Assembly: GCF_001907695.1 (NCBI RefSeq)
Contig: NZ_KV880637.1
Coordinates: forward strand, 1,054,001 to 1,118,000
Direction of reading: 5' to 3'
Source: Thalassospira sp. TSL5-1
GTDB lineage: Bacteria > Pseudomonadota > Alphaproteobacteria > Rhodospirillales > Thalassospiraceae
Length of the DNA stretch: 64,000 bases
Below the pieces are notes generated by a model, which saw only the letters and a list, made by a program, of their open reading frames with translations, searched no databases and was not told the DNA's origin. Positions 54,001-62,766 of this stretch are shown here, piece by piece; positions within the stretch are counted from its first letter, which is position 1; each line of letters starts with the position of its first letter. The position numbers and the translations under genes are program-made.

Positions 54001-55041
54001 ATGCGGGTGATAATGACGGACAACACAATGACTGACACCGGCAAAAACCGGATCTGGGTGCTGGCCGATGACCGGGCGGGAAATGTCAATCAGGCCATCG
54101 GAGTTGCCGAGGCGATGGCCTGTCCGTTTGAACGGATTGATATTGCCTATGGCATTTCAGCCCGCCTGCCAAATTTTGTGCGCCGGGCCTCGCTGATGGG
54201 GGTTGCGCCGCGATCGCGTGACCGGCTGCATGCCCCCTGGCCGGACCTGGTGATTGCGGCGGGGCGACGTACCGCACCCGTGGCGCGATGGATCAAAAAG
54301 CAAAGCGGGGGTAAAAGCCGCCTGTGCCAGATCATGCGGCCCGATGGCGGCGAAGGCGATTTTGACCTGATCGCTGTTCCGGCCCATGATGGTGTTGCCC
54401 CGGCCAAAAATGTGCTGACCATTCCTGGCGCGCCGCATCGCATTAGCGAGGCGCGCCTGGTGCTGGAGGGGAATGCCTGGCGGCAGCGGTTTAAGGATAT
54501 GCCCCAGCCGCGCATTGCCCTGATTATTGGCGGCAGCACGAAAAAGACGCAATTTACCGCCGAGATGGCCCGCGAGGTCACGCAAATGGCCCTTCATGCC
54601 GCCGGACAAAGTGGCGGATCCCTGTTGGTCACAACCAGCCGCCGGACCGGACAGGCGAATGAAAGCCTGATTGCCGATTATCTGGAACAGGCGGATATTC
54701 CGTTTCATTTGCACGGCTGGAACAGTACCGGGGAAAATCCCTATTTCGGGTATTTGGCGCTGGCCGATATTTTGATTGTCACGGGCGATTCCGTTTCCAT
54801 GTGTTGCGAGGCCTGTGCCGCGCCGGGCGGAGTTTATATTTATGCACCCGATGGCATTGCCGCCCCGCGCCATTGCCGGTTGCATCAAACCCTGCTGGAC
54901 CGGGGATATGCCCGTTTACTTGCCTATGGTGAAGTGGCGGGGAAGGCACAAATGCCCGACCAGATCGAGGCTTTTGCCCATCCCTCCCTGCAACCGGCAC
55001 GTCTGGTAGCACAGCGGTGCCTGGCGCTGATTGGGGAGTAA
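54001..55041 (+). CDS. ELM1/GtrOC1 family putative glycosyltransferase (mitochondrial fission ELM1-like)
   Basis: A ~346-residue protein of the ELM1 family, named from a plant mitochondrial fission factor but widespread in alphaproteobacteria. Visible features are WVLADDRAGNVNQAIGVAEAM at the N-terminus, PDLVIAAGRRTAPVARWIKK, IALIIGGSTKKTQFT and the C-terminal ADILIVTGDSVSMCCEACAAPGGVYIY stretch, which resembles a GT-B donor-binding half. The bacterial role is unknown. Starts at 54001, 54013 and 54028 are all in frame and not resolved. Single gene. Confidence 0.85.
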   Translation: MRVIMTDNTMTDTGKNRIWVLADDRAGNVNQAIGVAEAMACPFERIDIAYGISARLPNFVRRASLMGVAPRSRDRLHAPWPDLVIAAGRRTAPVARWIKKQSGGKSRLCQIMRPDGGEGDFDLIAVPAHDGVAPAKNVLTIPGAPHRISEARLVLEGNAWRQRFKDMPQPRIALIIGGSTKKTQFTAEMAREVTQMALHAAGQSGGSLLVTTSRRTGQANESLIADYLEQADIPFHLHGWNSTGENPYFGYLALADILIVTGDSVSMCCEACAAPGGVYIYAPDGIAAPRHCRLHQTLLDRGYARLLAYGEVAGKAQMPDQIEAFAHPSLQPARLVAQRCLALIGE

Positions 55042-55175
55042 CCGGGTCTTAAATGACCAACAGTTTGGAATTAAATTCGCGGGCTTTGACGTTGCATCAT
55101 TTCCGAACCGGCATAGGTTTACGGGTTGAAAGAGGCGGGCTTGAACCCGCATATCAACCAGCAAGGAGATGATGA

Positions 55176-56003
55176 ATGTACAATGTAAAGGCGAATGGCG
55201 CGGAGATTCCGGCCCTGGGTTTTGGCACCTTCCGGATGCCTGGCGAGGATGTGTTGCGCATTGTACCACATGCCCTTGATATCGGTTTTCGACATATCGA
55301 TACCGCACAGGTTTATGGCAATGAAGCCGAGGTCGGCACGGCGATTGACCAGTCATCGGTGGCGCGCGACGATATTTTCCTGACCACCAAGGTCTGGGTG
55401 GATAAATTTCGCCATGATGATTTTATTGCCTCGGTCGATGAAAGCCTGAAAAAGCTGAAAACCGATTATGTGGACCTGTTGCTGTTGCATTGGCCGAAAC
55501 TGGAAGTGCCGCTGGCCGAGCAGATTGGCGCCCTGAACGAAGTGCACAAGGCTGGTAAGGTGCGCCATATCGGGGTCAGCAATTATAGCACCGCCTTGAT
55601 GGCCGAGGCCGTTGAATTGAGTGACGCACCGATTGTCACCAACCAGATTGAAGTGCATCCCTATATTGACCAGACAAAGGTGCTTGAGGCTGCGCGCAAA
55701 ACCGGCATGTCCATTACCGCCTATTATGCAATGGCGGATGGCAAAGTGTTTAAAGATGCCGTTTTACAGGACCTTGCCAGCAAATACGGCAAGTCGGTTG
55801 CGCAGATTGTGCTGCGTTGGGTGATCCAGCATGACGGTGTGATCGCGCTTTCCAAAACCGTTGGTGAAAAGCGGGCGCTGGAGAATTTCGACATTTTTGA
55901 TTTCGAGATTTCAGCTGGCGACATGCAGGCGATTTCCGCCCTGGCCCAAAAAGACGGCCGTATCGTCAGCCCGGATGGGCTTGCCCCGGAATGGGATGAC
56001 TAA
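55176..56003 (+). CDS. Aldo/keto reductase (DkgB-like)
   Basis: A 275-residue NADPH-dependent reductase of the AKR barrel fold with the full catalytic tetrad D42, Y47, K72 and H105, and the GVSNYS and QIEVHPYIDQ segments. Close in layout to 2,5-diketo-D-gluconate reductases, which reduce aldehydes and methylglyoxal. Near the C-terminus it has ALSKTVGEKRALENFDIFDFEIS in place of the usual IPKS motif start. Ends at a very long terminator hairpin. Confidence 0.92.
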   Translation: MYNVKANGAEIPALGFGTFRMPGEDVLRIVPHALDIGFRHIDTAQVYGNEAEVGTAIDQSSVARDDIFLTTKVWVDKFRHDDFIASVDESLKKLKTDYVDLLLLHWPKLEVPLAEQIGALNEVHKAGKVRHIGVSNYSTALMAEAVELSDAPIVTNQIEVHPYIDQTKVLEAARKTGMSITAYYAMADGKVFKDAVLQDLASKYGKSVAQIVLRWVIQHDGVIALSKTVGEKRALENFDIFDFEISAGDMQAISALAQKDGRIVSPDGLAPEWDD

Positions 56004-56014
56004 CAAGATGTGAT

Positions 56015-56074
56015 GCCGGATGGCTCTCGCAAGCGTGTTATTGTCCGCGCTTGCGGGGGCCATCCGGCTGTTTT
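56015..56074 (+). terminator. Long hairpin terminator after the aldo/keto reductase gene
   Basis: A 21-bp stem with G-U pairs (arms 56015-56035 and 56048-56068; cores GCCGGATGGC / GCCATCCGGC and CGCAAGCG / CGCTTGCG), followed by TGTTTTT on the plus strand. It is shared with the convergent LysR gene. Confidence 0.88.
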
Positions 56075-56958
56075 TACGATATCGGGATATTGCCTGATTT
56101 GAGCAGAATATCGCGAAATTCGCGAAAGGCCGGGGTGTTATATCCTGGTCGGCTGGCAAGGTGGGTATCGACCGACATCAGCGGATGAATTTTGACATCA
56201 TCCGTGCTCCCCATAAGGTCAAGCACACTGCGCGGCATGATGCTGATCGCGGCCCCTGCCGCACTGCAGGCATACATGGCGTGATAAGACCCGACTTCCT
56301 GAATGGCGAGTTGCGCCTTGCGGCTGCCAAAGCCTGTCAACCATTCCTCGGCCAGCATGCGATAGGTGCAGCCCGGCGCAAAGGCGGCCAGCGCGTTGAT
56401 GTCAATATCTTCGGCGTGGTCGATGTTGCGGTGGGTTTTGGGCAGCAGCACAACCAGTTCTTCGCGATAAACCGGAATTTTATCGATTTCGCGTTCACCC
56501 AGCCACCATTCCCCGGAGGGCACGGCGATCAGGGCGGTATCAAGTCGGTGTTCTTCCAGGGCGGAAACAAGTTGCCGGGTGGGGGAGGTTGTCAGTTCCA
56601 GTTTTACCTGGGGCCAGGCCTTGCTATAGGCGGCAAGCGGGCCGGGCAGGCGACTGGCAACCGTGCTTTCCATTGCGCCGATGCGCAGTGTGCCGACAGG
56701 TGTCGTGGGGTTAACGCTTTGTTGTGCTTCCTCGGCAAGGTTAAGGATGCGTTCAGCATAGTCCAGAAAGGTTCGCCCTTCCGGCGTCAGGACCATCCGT
56801 TTCTTTTCGCGCAAAAACAGGGATGCCCCAATTTCCGCTTCAAGGTGCTGAATGCGGGTGGTGACATTTGATGGCACGCGCCCCAGCAATTCCGCCGCAC
56901 GAGTGATGCCCTGTTCCTGTGCCACTGTGCGAAACACCGAAAGTGTCGCGATATCCAT
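56074..56958 (-). CDS. LysR-type transcriptional regulator
   Basis: A 294-residue LysR regulator (helix-turn-helix GITRAAELLGRVPSNVTTRIQHLEAEIG at about 18-45; effector-binding domain about 88-290). It is divergent from the nitronate monooxygenase gene, and two nested inverted repeats lie in the 138-bp gap. Control of that gene is the natural reading. The inducer may be a nitro compound but that is inference. Confidence 0.9.
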   Translation of the reverse strand: MDIATLSVFRTVAQEQGITRAAELLGRVPSNVTTRIQHLEAEIGASLFLREKKRMVLTPEGRTFLDYAERILNLAEEAQQSVNPTTPVGTLRIGAMESTVASRLPGPLAAYSKAWPQVKLELTTSPTRQLVSALEEHRLDTALIAVPSGEWWLGEREIDKIPVYREELVVLLPKTHRNIDHAEDIDINALAAFAPGCTYRMLAEEWLTGFGSRKAQLAIQEVGSYHAMYACSAAGAAISIMPRSVLDLMGSTDDVKIHPLMSVDTHLASRPGYNTPAFREFRDILLKSGNIPIS

Positions 56959-56989
56959 TCTGACTTCTCCATTGCAGCTTTATTGCACT

Positions 56990-57043
56990 TGATATATTCC
57001 CATATCAGGAATGTAAATGTATTTTAATTCTTTATATGGGAAT
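56990..57043. promoter_or_regulatory. Nested inverted repeats between LysR and nitronate monooxygenase genes
   Basis: TGATAT-N6-ATATCA (56990-57007) has the size of a LysR recognition site. A longer repeat pairs ATTCCCATAT (56996-57005) with ATATGGGAAT (57034-57043). Confidence 0.5.
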
Positions 57044-57096
57044 TAAATGTGCGAGGCGGATACGCCAGAGCATGCAAAAAGGCAGGAGAAGCTGTG

Positions 57097-58158
57097 ATGT
57101 TGACCCAATTGGGCATGGATGTACCCCTGATTCAGGCCCCGATGGCGGGTGTTTCGACCCCCGCCCTGGCGGCGGCAGTGTGTAATGCGGGCGCGCTGGG
57201 CTCGATCGGTGTGGGGGCCACCGATGCAAACGGAGCGGCAAAAATGATGGCAGATTTAAAGGGGCAGACTGACAGGGCCTTTAATGTGAATGTTTTCGCC
57301 CATGCCGCCCCGGTGCCAGACCCGGCGCGCGAGAACGCGTGGCTTGATTTTTTAGCCCCCCATTTTGCGAAATTTGGTGCAACGCCACCAAAGTCGCTGC
57401 GTGTTGTTTATAAAAGCATCCTGGAGGATGACGATATGGTGCGCCTGCTGTTGGCAGAGCGCCCGGCGGTGGTGAGTTTTCATTTTGGCCTGCCGTCGCA
57501 GGATGTGATTTTGGTGTTAAAGCAGGCGGGAATCACGTTATTTGCCACTGCAACCAGCCCTGCCGAGGCACAGCAGATCGAACGTGCCGGAATTGACGCC
57601 ATTATTGCCCAGGGGATTGAGGCGGGCGGTCATCGCGGCATGTTTGATCCCACCCTGCCCGATGATGGGCTTGGTACTTTTGCCCTGGTGCGGTTGCTGG
57701 TGCGCCAGTGTAAAACACCGGTGATTGCCGCCGGGGGCATTATGGATGGTGCGGGCATTGCGGCGGCCCTGAAACTGGGGGCAATGGCCGCACAATTGGG
57801 CACGGCCTTTATTTCCTGCCCCGAAAGTGCGGCCGATGATGCTTACCGTGCCGCGCTGATGGGGGACGGAGCCTATCATACCCGGTTAACATCGTTAATA
57901 TCGGGCCGGCCGGCGCGGGCCTTGTCGAACCGTTTTACCGCGCTCGAAGATGAGGCCGAAGGGCAATCACTGCCTGATTATCCCATTGCCTATGACGCTG
58001 GCAAAGCCTTGCATGCTGCCGCCAAAGCAAAGGGCGAATTTGGCTTTGGCGCGCAATGGGCCGGGCAGGGGGCGCCGTTATCGCGCGCCATGCCAGCGGC
58101 GGAATTGGTAAAAACCCTAATGGCGGAAATGAAGCAGGCAGGGGTGTCGCCTTTGTAG
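57097..58158 (+). CDS. Nitronate monooxygenase family protein (2-nitropropane dioxygenase-like)
   Basis: A 353-residue FMN-dependent TIM-barrel oxidase with [27 protein letters not shown] at the N-terminus, the catalytic-histidine-type segment [11 protein letters not shown] and the phosphate-binding [12 protein letters not shown] and [11 protein letters not shown] stretches. These enzymes oxidise alkyl nitronates such as propionate-3-nitronate. AGGAG ten bases upstream supports the ATG at 57097 over a longer reading from 57049. Divergent LysR gene adjacent. Confidence 0.9.
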   Translation: MLTQLGMDVPLIQAPMAGVSTPALAAAVCNAGALGSIGVGATDANGAAKMMADLKGQTDRAFNVNVFAHAAPVPDPARENAWLDFLAPHFAKFGATPPKSLRVVYKSILEDDDMVRLLLAERPAVVSFHFGLPSQDVILVLKQAGITLFATATSPAEAQQIERAGIDAIIAQGIEAGGHRGMFDPTLPDDGLGTFALVRLLVRQCKTPVIAAGGIMDGAGIAAALKLGAMAAQLGTAFISCPESAADDAYRAALMGDGAYHTRLTSLISGRPARALSNRFTALEDEAEGQSLPDYPIAYDAGKALHAAAKAKGEFGFGAQWAGQGAPLSRAMPAAELVKTLMAEMKQAGVSPL

Positions 58159-58202
58159 GGCAGGGGCTATCGTGGCGCGTATCGTTGTCGCAACAGATCA
58201 AA

Positions 58203-58236
58203 CGAAAGGGGCTGGTGAAATTGCCAGCCCCTTTCG
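58203..58236. terminator. Bidirectional terminator hairpin
   Basis: Perfect 13-bp arms CGAAAGGGGCTGG (58203-58215) and CCAGCCCCTTTCG (58224-58236) between convergent genes. Confidence 0.82.
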
Positions 58237-58259
58237 CACATCAAACATTTATGTATCGG

Positions 58260-59612
58260 TTAAACGGCCTGTGAATGCCGTTTTTGCGAATGATCCAGGA
58301 AGGTATCAAACACCGCACAAACGGCCCGCACCAGCGGGCGGCCGATATCGGTGACGGTGATGGTGTTGCAGCAGACATTGACAATGCCATCAGCAGACAT
58401 TTTGCGAATGGTATCAAGCTGGCTGGCAAAGCGGCTGACGGGGACGTTATGGTCACGGCAGACTTCATCCAGATCGACGGACAAATGGCACATCAATTCA
58501 TTGATGATGTCGCGCCGGATACGGTCCTCGTCGGTGACGGCAATGCCCTTTTCAATTGCCATCAGGCCGTCTTCAACGTTGCGCTTCCAGCGACCCAGTG
58601 CCGGGTCATTTTGTGCATAGCCCTGCGGCAATGATGAAATGGCCGAAGGTCCCATGCCAATCAGGGCTTCGGCGCGATCCGTGGTGTAACCCTGGAAATT
58701 GCGGTGCAAATCCCCGGCCTGCATGGAAAGCGCCATTTCATCATCGGCACGGGCAAAATGGTCCAGCCCGATAGCAACATAGCCATGTTTGGCCAACCGG
58801 TTCTGAATCGCCTCATATTGGGCCCAGCGTTGGGCGGTGTCGGGCAGGGCCTCGGTCGGGATCAGGTTCTGGTGTTTTTTCATCCAGGGCACGTGGGCAT
58901 AACCAAAAACCGATAAACGGTCGGGGTTTAGGGTAACGGTTTTATCAACCGTATCCATAACACCTTGCAGGGTCTGAAACGGCAGGCCATACATCAAATC
59001 GACATTGATGCCATTCATGCCGCGTTCGCGCAGGTTGGCAACAACATCCGCCACCAGGTCAAACGACTGCACCCGGTTGACCGCACGTTGCACGGTGTCG
59101 TTAAAATCCTGCACACCAATGCTGGAGCGCGTAAAGCCGCAATCGCGCATCGCATCCATAAAATCGGGTTTTGCGGTGCGCGGGTCCATTTCAATGGCAA
59201 TTTCGGCATCGGGCAGGATGTTAAACCCCTGCCGGATGTCGTTCATGATATCGCGCAGGTCATCGGCCTTGAGGATGGTGGGGCTGCCACCGCCAAAATG
59301 GATATGCGCGACGGGATATTTTCCGGGCAGGGCGGATAGCACATTTTTGATTTCGGCACGCAGCACATCGACATAGCTGCCGACCGGGCTGTAATGCTTG
59401 GTGATTTTGGTGTTACACCCGCAAAACCAGCACATTTCCTCGCAATAGGGGACATGGAAATACAGCGACAATGGCTGTTTGGGGTCCAGTTCCGAAAGCC
59501 AGCGGCGATAAACAACGCCATTCACCGCCGGGCTGAAATGCGGCGCGGTCGGATAACTGGTATAGCGCGGTAGGCGCAAATCGTATTTCTGATGCAGGGC
59601 GGTGGAAATCAT
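58260..59612 (-). CDS. hemN: Oxygen-independent coproporphyrinogen III oxidase
   Basis: A 450-residue radical-SAM enzyme that makes protoporphyrinogen IX without oxygen. The cluster motif is C57-x3-C61-x2-C64 followed by GC (HVPYCEEMCWFCGC), preceded by the conserved Tyr in YFHVPYC, as in true HemN. HFGGGSPTIL and the C-terminal HemN domain (SVDLDEVCRDHNVPVSRF) are present. The ATG at 59612 is used; a start at 59654 is possible. An FNR/FixK box lies 61 bp upstream at 59673-59686. It complements hemA at 33750. Confidence 0.95.
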   Translation of the reverse strand: MISTALHQKYDLRLPRYTSYPTAPHFSPAVNGVVYRRWLSELDPKQPLSLYFHVPYCEEMCWFCGCNTKITKHYSPVGSYVDVLRAEIKNVLSALPGKYPVAHIHFGGGSPTILKADDLRDIMNDIRQGFNILPDAEIAIEMDPRTAKPDFMDAMRDCGFTRSSIGVQDFNDTVQRAVNRVQSFDLVADVVANLRERGMNGINVDLMYGLPFQTLQGVMDTVDKTVTLNPDRLSVFGYAHVPWMKKHQNLIPTEALPDTAQRWAQYEAIQNRLAKHGYVAIGLDHFARADDEMALSMQAGDLHRNFQGYTTDRAEALIGMGPSAISSLPQGYAQNDPALGRWKRNVEDGLMAIEKGIAVTDEDRIRRDIINELMCHLSVDLDEVCRDHNVPVSRFASQLDTIRKMSADGIVNVCCNTITVTDIGRPLVRAVCAVFDTFLDHSQKRHSQAV

Positions 59613-59672
59613 GGCAAATCTGGCCTCATCAATGTGATGACGCCTTTTTTGCATTATTCAAAATCCACCGCC

Positions 59673-59686
59673 TTGATATGCGTCAA
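59673..59686. promoter_or_regulatory. FNR/FixK-type box upstream of hemN
   Basis: TTGATATGCGTCAA fits TTGAT-N4-ATCAA at nine of ten fixed positions, 61 bp upstream of the hemN start, a typical activation position. Confidence 0.7.
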
Positions 59687-59694
59687 GGTGGCGC

Positions 59695-60123
59695 TTATGC
59701 GTGACGAAAGGCCGAAATCAGGGCTGCGCGCAAGGCCGCCAGGCGTTCATTTGCTTCATCCTCGCTATAGGAAACGGCCTGTCCCACACCCCAAATCGGG
59801 CCGGGCCAGGCGGCATCGTCGGGGAAGCGCGCCACCACATGGCAATGCAGTTGTGGCACCATATTACCCAGCATCGCGACATTGGTTTTGCTGGCATTAA
59901 ACAGGCGTTTGAGGATTTTGGAGGTTTCGGCACATTCAAACCCCAGTGTTTCGCGTTCCTGCGGGGTCAGATCATCATAATCGACCAGATCATTGCGGCG
60001 CGGCACCAAAATTAGCCACGGGTAACGGGCATCATTCATCAACAAAATGCGCGACAGCGGCCCTTCGGTGACAAGGTCGGTATCGGCAGCCAGTTTGGGA
60101 TGCAGGCGAAAGGTGTCATTCAT
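59695..60123 (-). CDS. HIT family hydrolase
   Basis: A 142-residue histidine-triad protein. The triad region reads QLHCHVVARF with H93 and H95; the third His of the usual HxHxH is replaced by Val-Ala-Arg, a variant seen in many alphaproteobacterial HIT proteins (HxHxxxR). HIT enzymes hydrolyse nucleoside phosphoramidates or transfer nucleotides. AAGGGCCC supports the ATG at 60123. Upstream of hemN in the same direction, but a separate FNR-box-bearing gap follows. Confidence 0.87.
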   Translation of the reverse strand: MNDTFRLHPKLAADTDLVTEGPLSRILLMNDARYPWLILVPRRNDLVDYDDLTPQERETLGFECAETSKILKRLFNASKTNVAMLGNMVPQLHCHVVARFPDDAAWPGPIWGVGQAVSYSEDEANERLAALRAALISAFRHA

Positions 60124-60348
60124 GGCAGGGCCCTTGTGTTGCGGAAACAAGTTTACGCTGCTTATAGCAATAAAGACGAACAATGTCGTGTTTGCGGCGC
60201 AGGGGCGCGATGATGTTACCGGTTTCACTCTTGCTTTTTCTGACTGGAACAGGGCGGTGCGATATAACGTTTGCACGATAACAGATTGTGATGCCTGTGC
60301 GCATTCCGAAGCATCATGGGGTCGGGTCCGTGATGGAGGATTTGGAGA

Positions 60349-61644
60349 ATGGCTGAAAAGACAATTGCCCTAAATGGCGACAAACCCCGCGTAATTGTTG
60401 TGGGCGCGGGGTTTGGCGGGCTTGCCGTAACCCGTGAACTGGCGGGCAAGGATGTGGAAGTTATCCTGATCGACCGCAGCAATCATCACCTGTTCCAGCC
60501 CCTGTTATATCAGGTGGCAACGGCGGACCTGTCACCGGCTGAAATTGCCTGGCCGATCCGGGGTATTTTTAGCAATGTGGCCAATGTTTCGGTTTTTCTG
60601 GGCGAGGTCACGGGCATTGATCTGGCGGAAAAAAGCGTGATCGCCCGCGATTACCGGGTGGAATATGATTACCTTGTTTTGGCAACCGGGGCGGCGACAT
60701 CCTATTTCGGGCATGATGACTGGGCCAAGGTGGCCCCGGGGCTTAAGAATATTGGCGAGGCCACGGAAATTCGCAAAAGGCTATTGCTGGCCTTTGAGCT
60801 GGCCGAGAATGCCGAAGATGATGAAACACGGCGCAAATTCATGAATTTTGTCGTGGTGGGCGGCGGGCCGACCGGGGTGGAGATGGCCGGTGCGATTGCC
60901 GAATTGGCAAAACAGGCACTCTCAAATGATTTTCGCCGCATTGACCCGCGTGATGCCCGCATTCTCCTGGTTGAGGCCGGACCAAGACTGTTAGGGGCCT
61001 TTCCCGCGGATTTGTCCGATTATACCCGTCAGTCATTGGAACGGCTGGGGGTGGAGGTGGTTTTAAACCAGCCGGTCAGTGACATTACCCCGGAGGGGGT
61101 GCAGATTGGCGATGATTTTATTGAAAGTGCCAATGTCATATGGGCCGCCGGTGTGAAGGTGGATCATATGGCAGATTGGACCGGCAGCAAAACCGACCGG
61201 GGCGGCCGGGTGGAAGTGGCAAAGGATCTTAGCCTGCCGGAACATTCCGAAGCATTTGTGATTGGTGATGCCGCCCATGTGCCCTGGCAGGATGGCCTTA
61301 CCGTGCCGGGCATTGCCCCGGCGGCCAAGCAAATGGGCAAATATGCCGGACGGCGCATTCTGGATCATCTCAAGGGTAAAGATACCAAGCCGTTTTCTTA
61401 TAAACATGCCGGAAACCTGGCTACAATTGGCCGCCATCGCGCGGTAATCGATTTCAATGGTTTCAAGTTAAAAGGTTTTATCGCCTGGTGGGTTTGGGGG
61501 CTGGCGCATATTTACTTTCTGATCGGTATTCGCGCCCCGGCACTGGTTTTGGTGCAATGGGCCTGGAGCTATATTTTCCGTAAAAAAGGCGCACGTTTGA
61601 TCACCGGCCCGGTTGAGCCGGACCCGGAAAGGAATGCGCCCTAG
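60349..61644 (+). CDS. Type II NADH dehydrogenase-like FAD oxidoreductase (NDH-2)
   Basis: A 431-residue FAD enzyme that passes electrons from NADH to quinone without pumping protons. The FAD-binding motif GAGFGG is at residues 19-24 and the NADH-binding VVGGGPTGVEMAGAIAEL is near 166-183. The FVIGDAAHV segment and a hydrophobic C-terminus (FIAWWVWGLAHIYFLIGIRAPALVLVQW) that anchors to the membrane are typical. The 3' end overlaps the convergent epimerase gene by 44 bp. Confidence 0.92.
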   Translation: MAEKTIALNGDKPRVIVVGAGFGGLAVTRELAGKDVEVILIDRSNHHLFQPLLYQVATADLSPAEIAWPIRGIFSNVANVSVFLGEVTGIDLAEKSVIARDYRVEYDYLVLATGAATSYFGHDDWAKVAPGLKNIGEATEIRKRLLLAFELAENAEDDETRRKFMNFVVVGGGPTGVEMAGAIAELAKQALSNDFRRIDPRDARILLVEAGPRLLGAFPADLSDYTRQSLERLGVEVVLNQPVSDITPEGVQIGDDFIESANVIWAAGVKVDHMADWTGSKTDRGGRVEVAKDLSLPEHSEAFVIGDAAHVPWQDGLTVPGIAPAAKQMGKYAGRRILDHLKGKDTKPFSYKHAGNLATIGRHRAVIDFNGFKLKGFIAWWVWGLAHIYFLIGIRAPALVLVQWAWSYIFRKKGARLITGPVEPDPERNAP

Positions 61645-62629
61645 GGCTCGCGCCTGCGCCATTCGCGGGTAAACAGCCAATGGATGCCAGCGTCTGGCGT
61701 ACGGCTTCGTGCAGCGGCGTGTGAGGTTCAGCCCCCAGGAAGGCGACAAGCCGGTCGTTTTTCAGGCGTACGGGTTGCCGCCAAAGATATTTCATTTCGT
61801 CGATCTCGCGCAGGAATGGGACAAAGGGTGTTAACGGTTTGATCAGCAACCAGGGAAAGGAATGGACCGGGATTTGCTGCCTGCCGCATGCCGTGCGGAT
61901 GGCGTTGACCATATCGGTACCGGTGGCATCCCAGTGGCCATTCATGTGAAAACGGGCAAAAGCAGGCAGGTTCTTTTCGTGGGCAAGAAGCTGGATCATT
62001 GTGGTGGCAACATCGGGCAGATATGCCCATTGATGGCCCACATGGCGTTTGCCGGGATAAAGGATGGAAGATACCGGCTTGCCCGGTTTAACAAGAGCTT
62101 GTGCAAACCAGTTGTTTTTGGCCCCTGGCCCAAAAAAATCACCGGCACGGACAATAAGGGCACGGGCGCCGCGGGTGCAGGCACGTTCCAAACGCTGTTC
62201 CAGTTCAACCCGGATGGCACCCTTGCGGGAAATGGGGTGTTGCGGGCTTTCTTCATCGATGTCGGGGAAAACGTCGGACCCGTAATTATAAACCGTGCCG
62301 GGTAAAACGATGCGTGCGCCATTGGCAATGGCCGCTGCAATGCTGTTATCGATCATGGGCAGGACGAGCTTGCCCCAGTTGCGATAGCCCGGCGGGTTAA
62401 CGGTGTGAACAATCACATCGACGCCCCTGGCAGCATTTAAAATATCGCTGCTTTTCATGGCATCCCCGGCGATCCAGCTGATTGTGCCGGGTTCTTGTGT
62501 GGCGGGTTCGGGAATGGTGCGGGCAAAGGCGCGAACCCGCCAGCCTTGTGTGGCTAGTGCGTGGGTTACTGCATGGCCAATGCCGCCATTGCCACCGATG
62601 ACGAGTGCCGTTCTAGGTCGGTTGTGCAT
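61601..62629 (-). CDS. NAD-dependent epimerase/dehydratase family protein
   Basis: A 342-residue extended-SDR protein with the Rossmann motif GGNGGIG (residues 12-18). The extended-SDR Tyr may sit in LPGTVYNYGSDVFPD. A C-terminal substrate region follows. Substrate unknown. AGGGAAG supports the ATG at 62629. Divergent from a LysR gene, which probably regulates it. The last 44 bp overlap the convergent NDH-2 gene. Confidence 0.86.
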   Translation of the reverse strand: MHNRPRTALVIGGNGGIGHAVTHALATQGWRVRAFARTIPEPATQEPGTISWIAGDAMKSSDILNAARGVDVIVHTVNPPGYRNWGKLVLPMIDNSIAAAIANGARIVLPGTVYNYGSDVFPDIDEESPQHPISRKGAIRVELEQRLERACTRGARALIVRAGDFFGPGAKNNWFAQALVKPGKPVSSILYPGKRHVGHQWAYLPDVATTMIQLLAHEKNLPAFARFHMNGHWDATGTDMVNAIRTACGRQQIPVHSFPWLLIKPLTPFVPFLREIDEMKYLWRQPVRLKNDRLVAFLGAEPHTPLHEAVRQTLASIGCLPANGAGASPRAHSFPGPAQPGR

Positions 62630-62766
62630 GATCTTCCCTGTGTTGGTTATCTGTTTTTTGGTCAAGACCAACACAGGTTATTGCCAAATTATGATAAACA
62701 GTATTCTATAATTTCAGATATCATCTATACAAAAATGTATGGATTGTGAATGTGTTTGAGGGGCAA

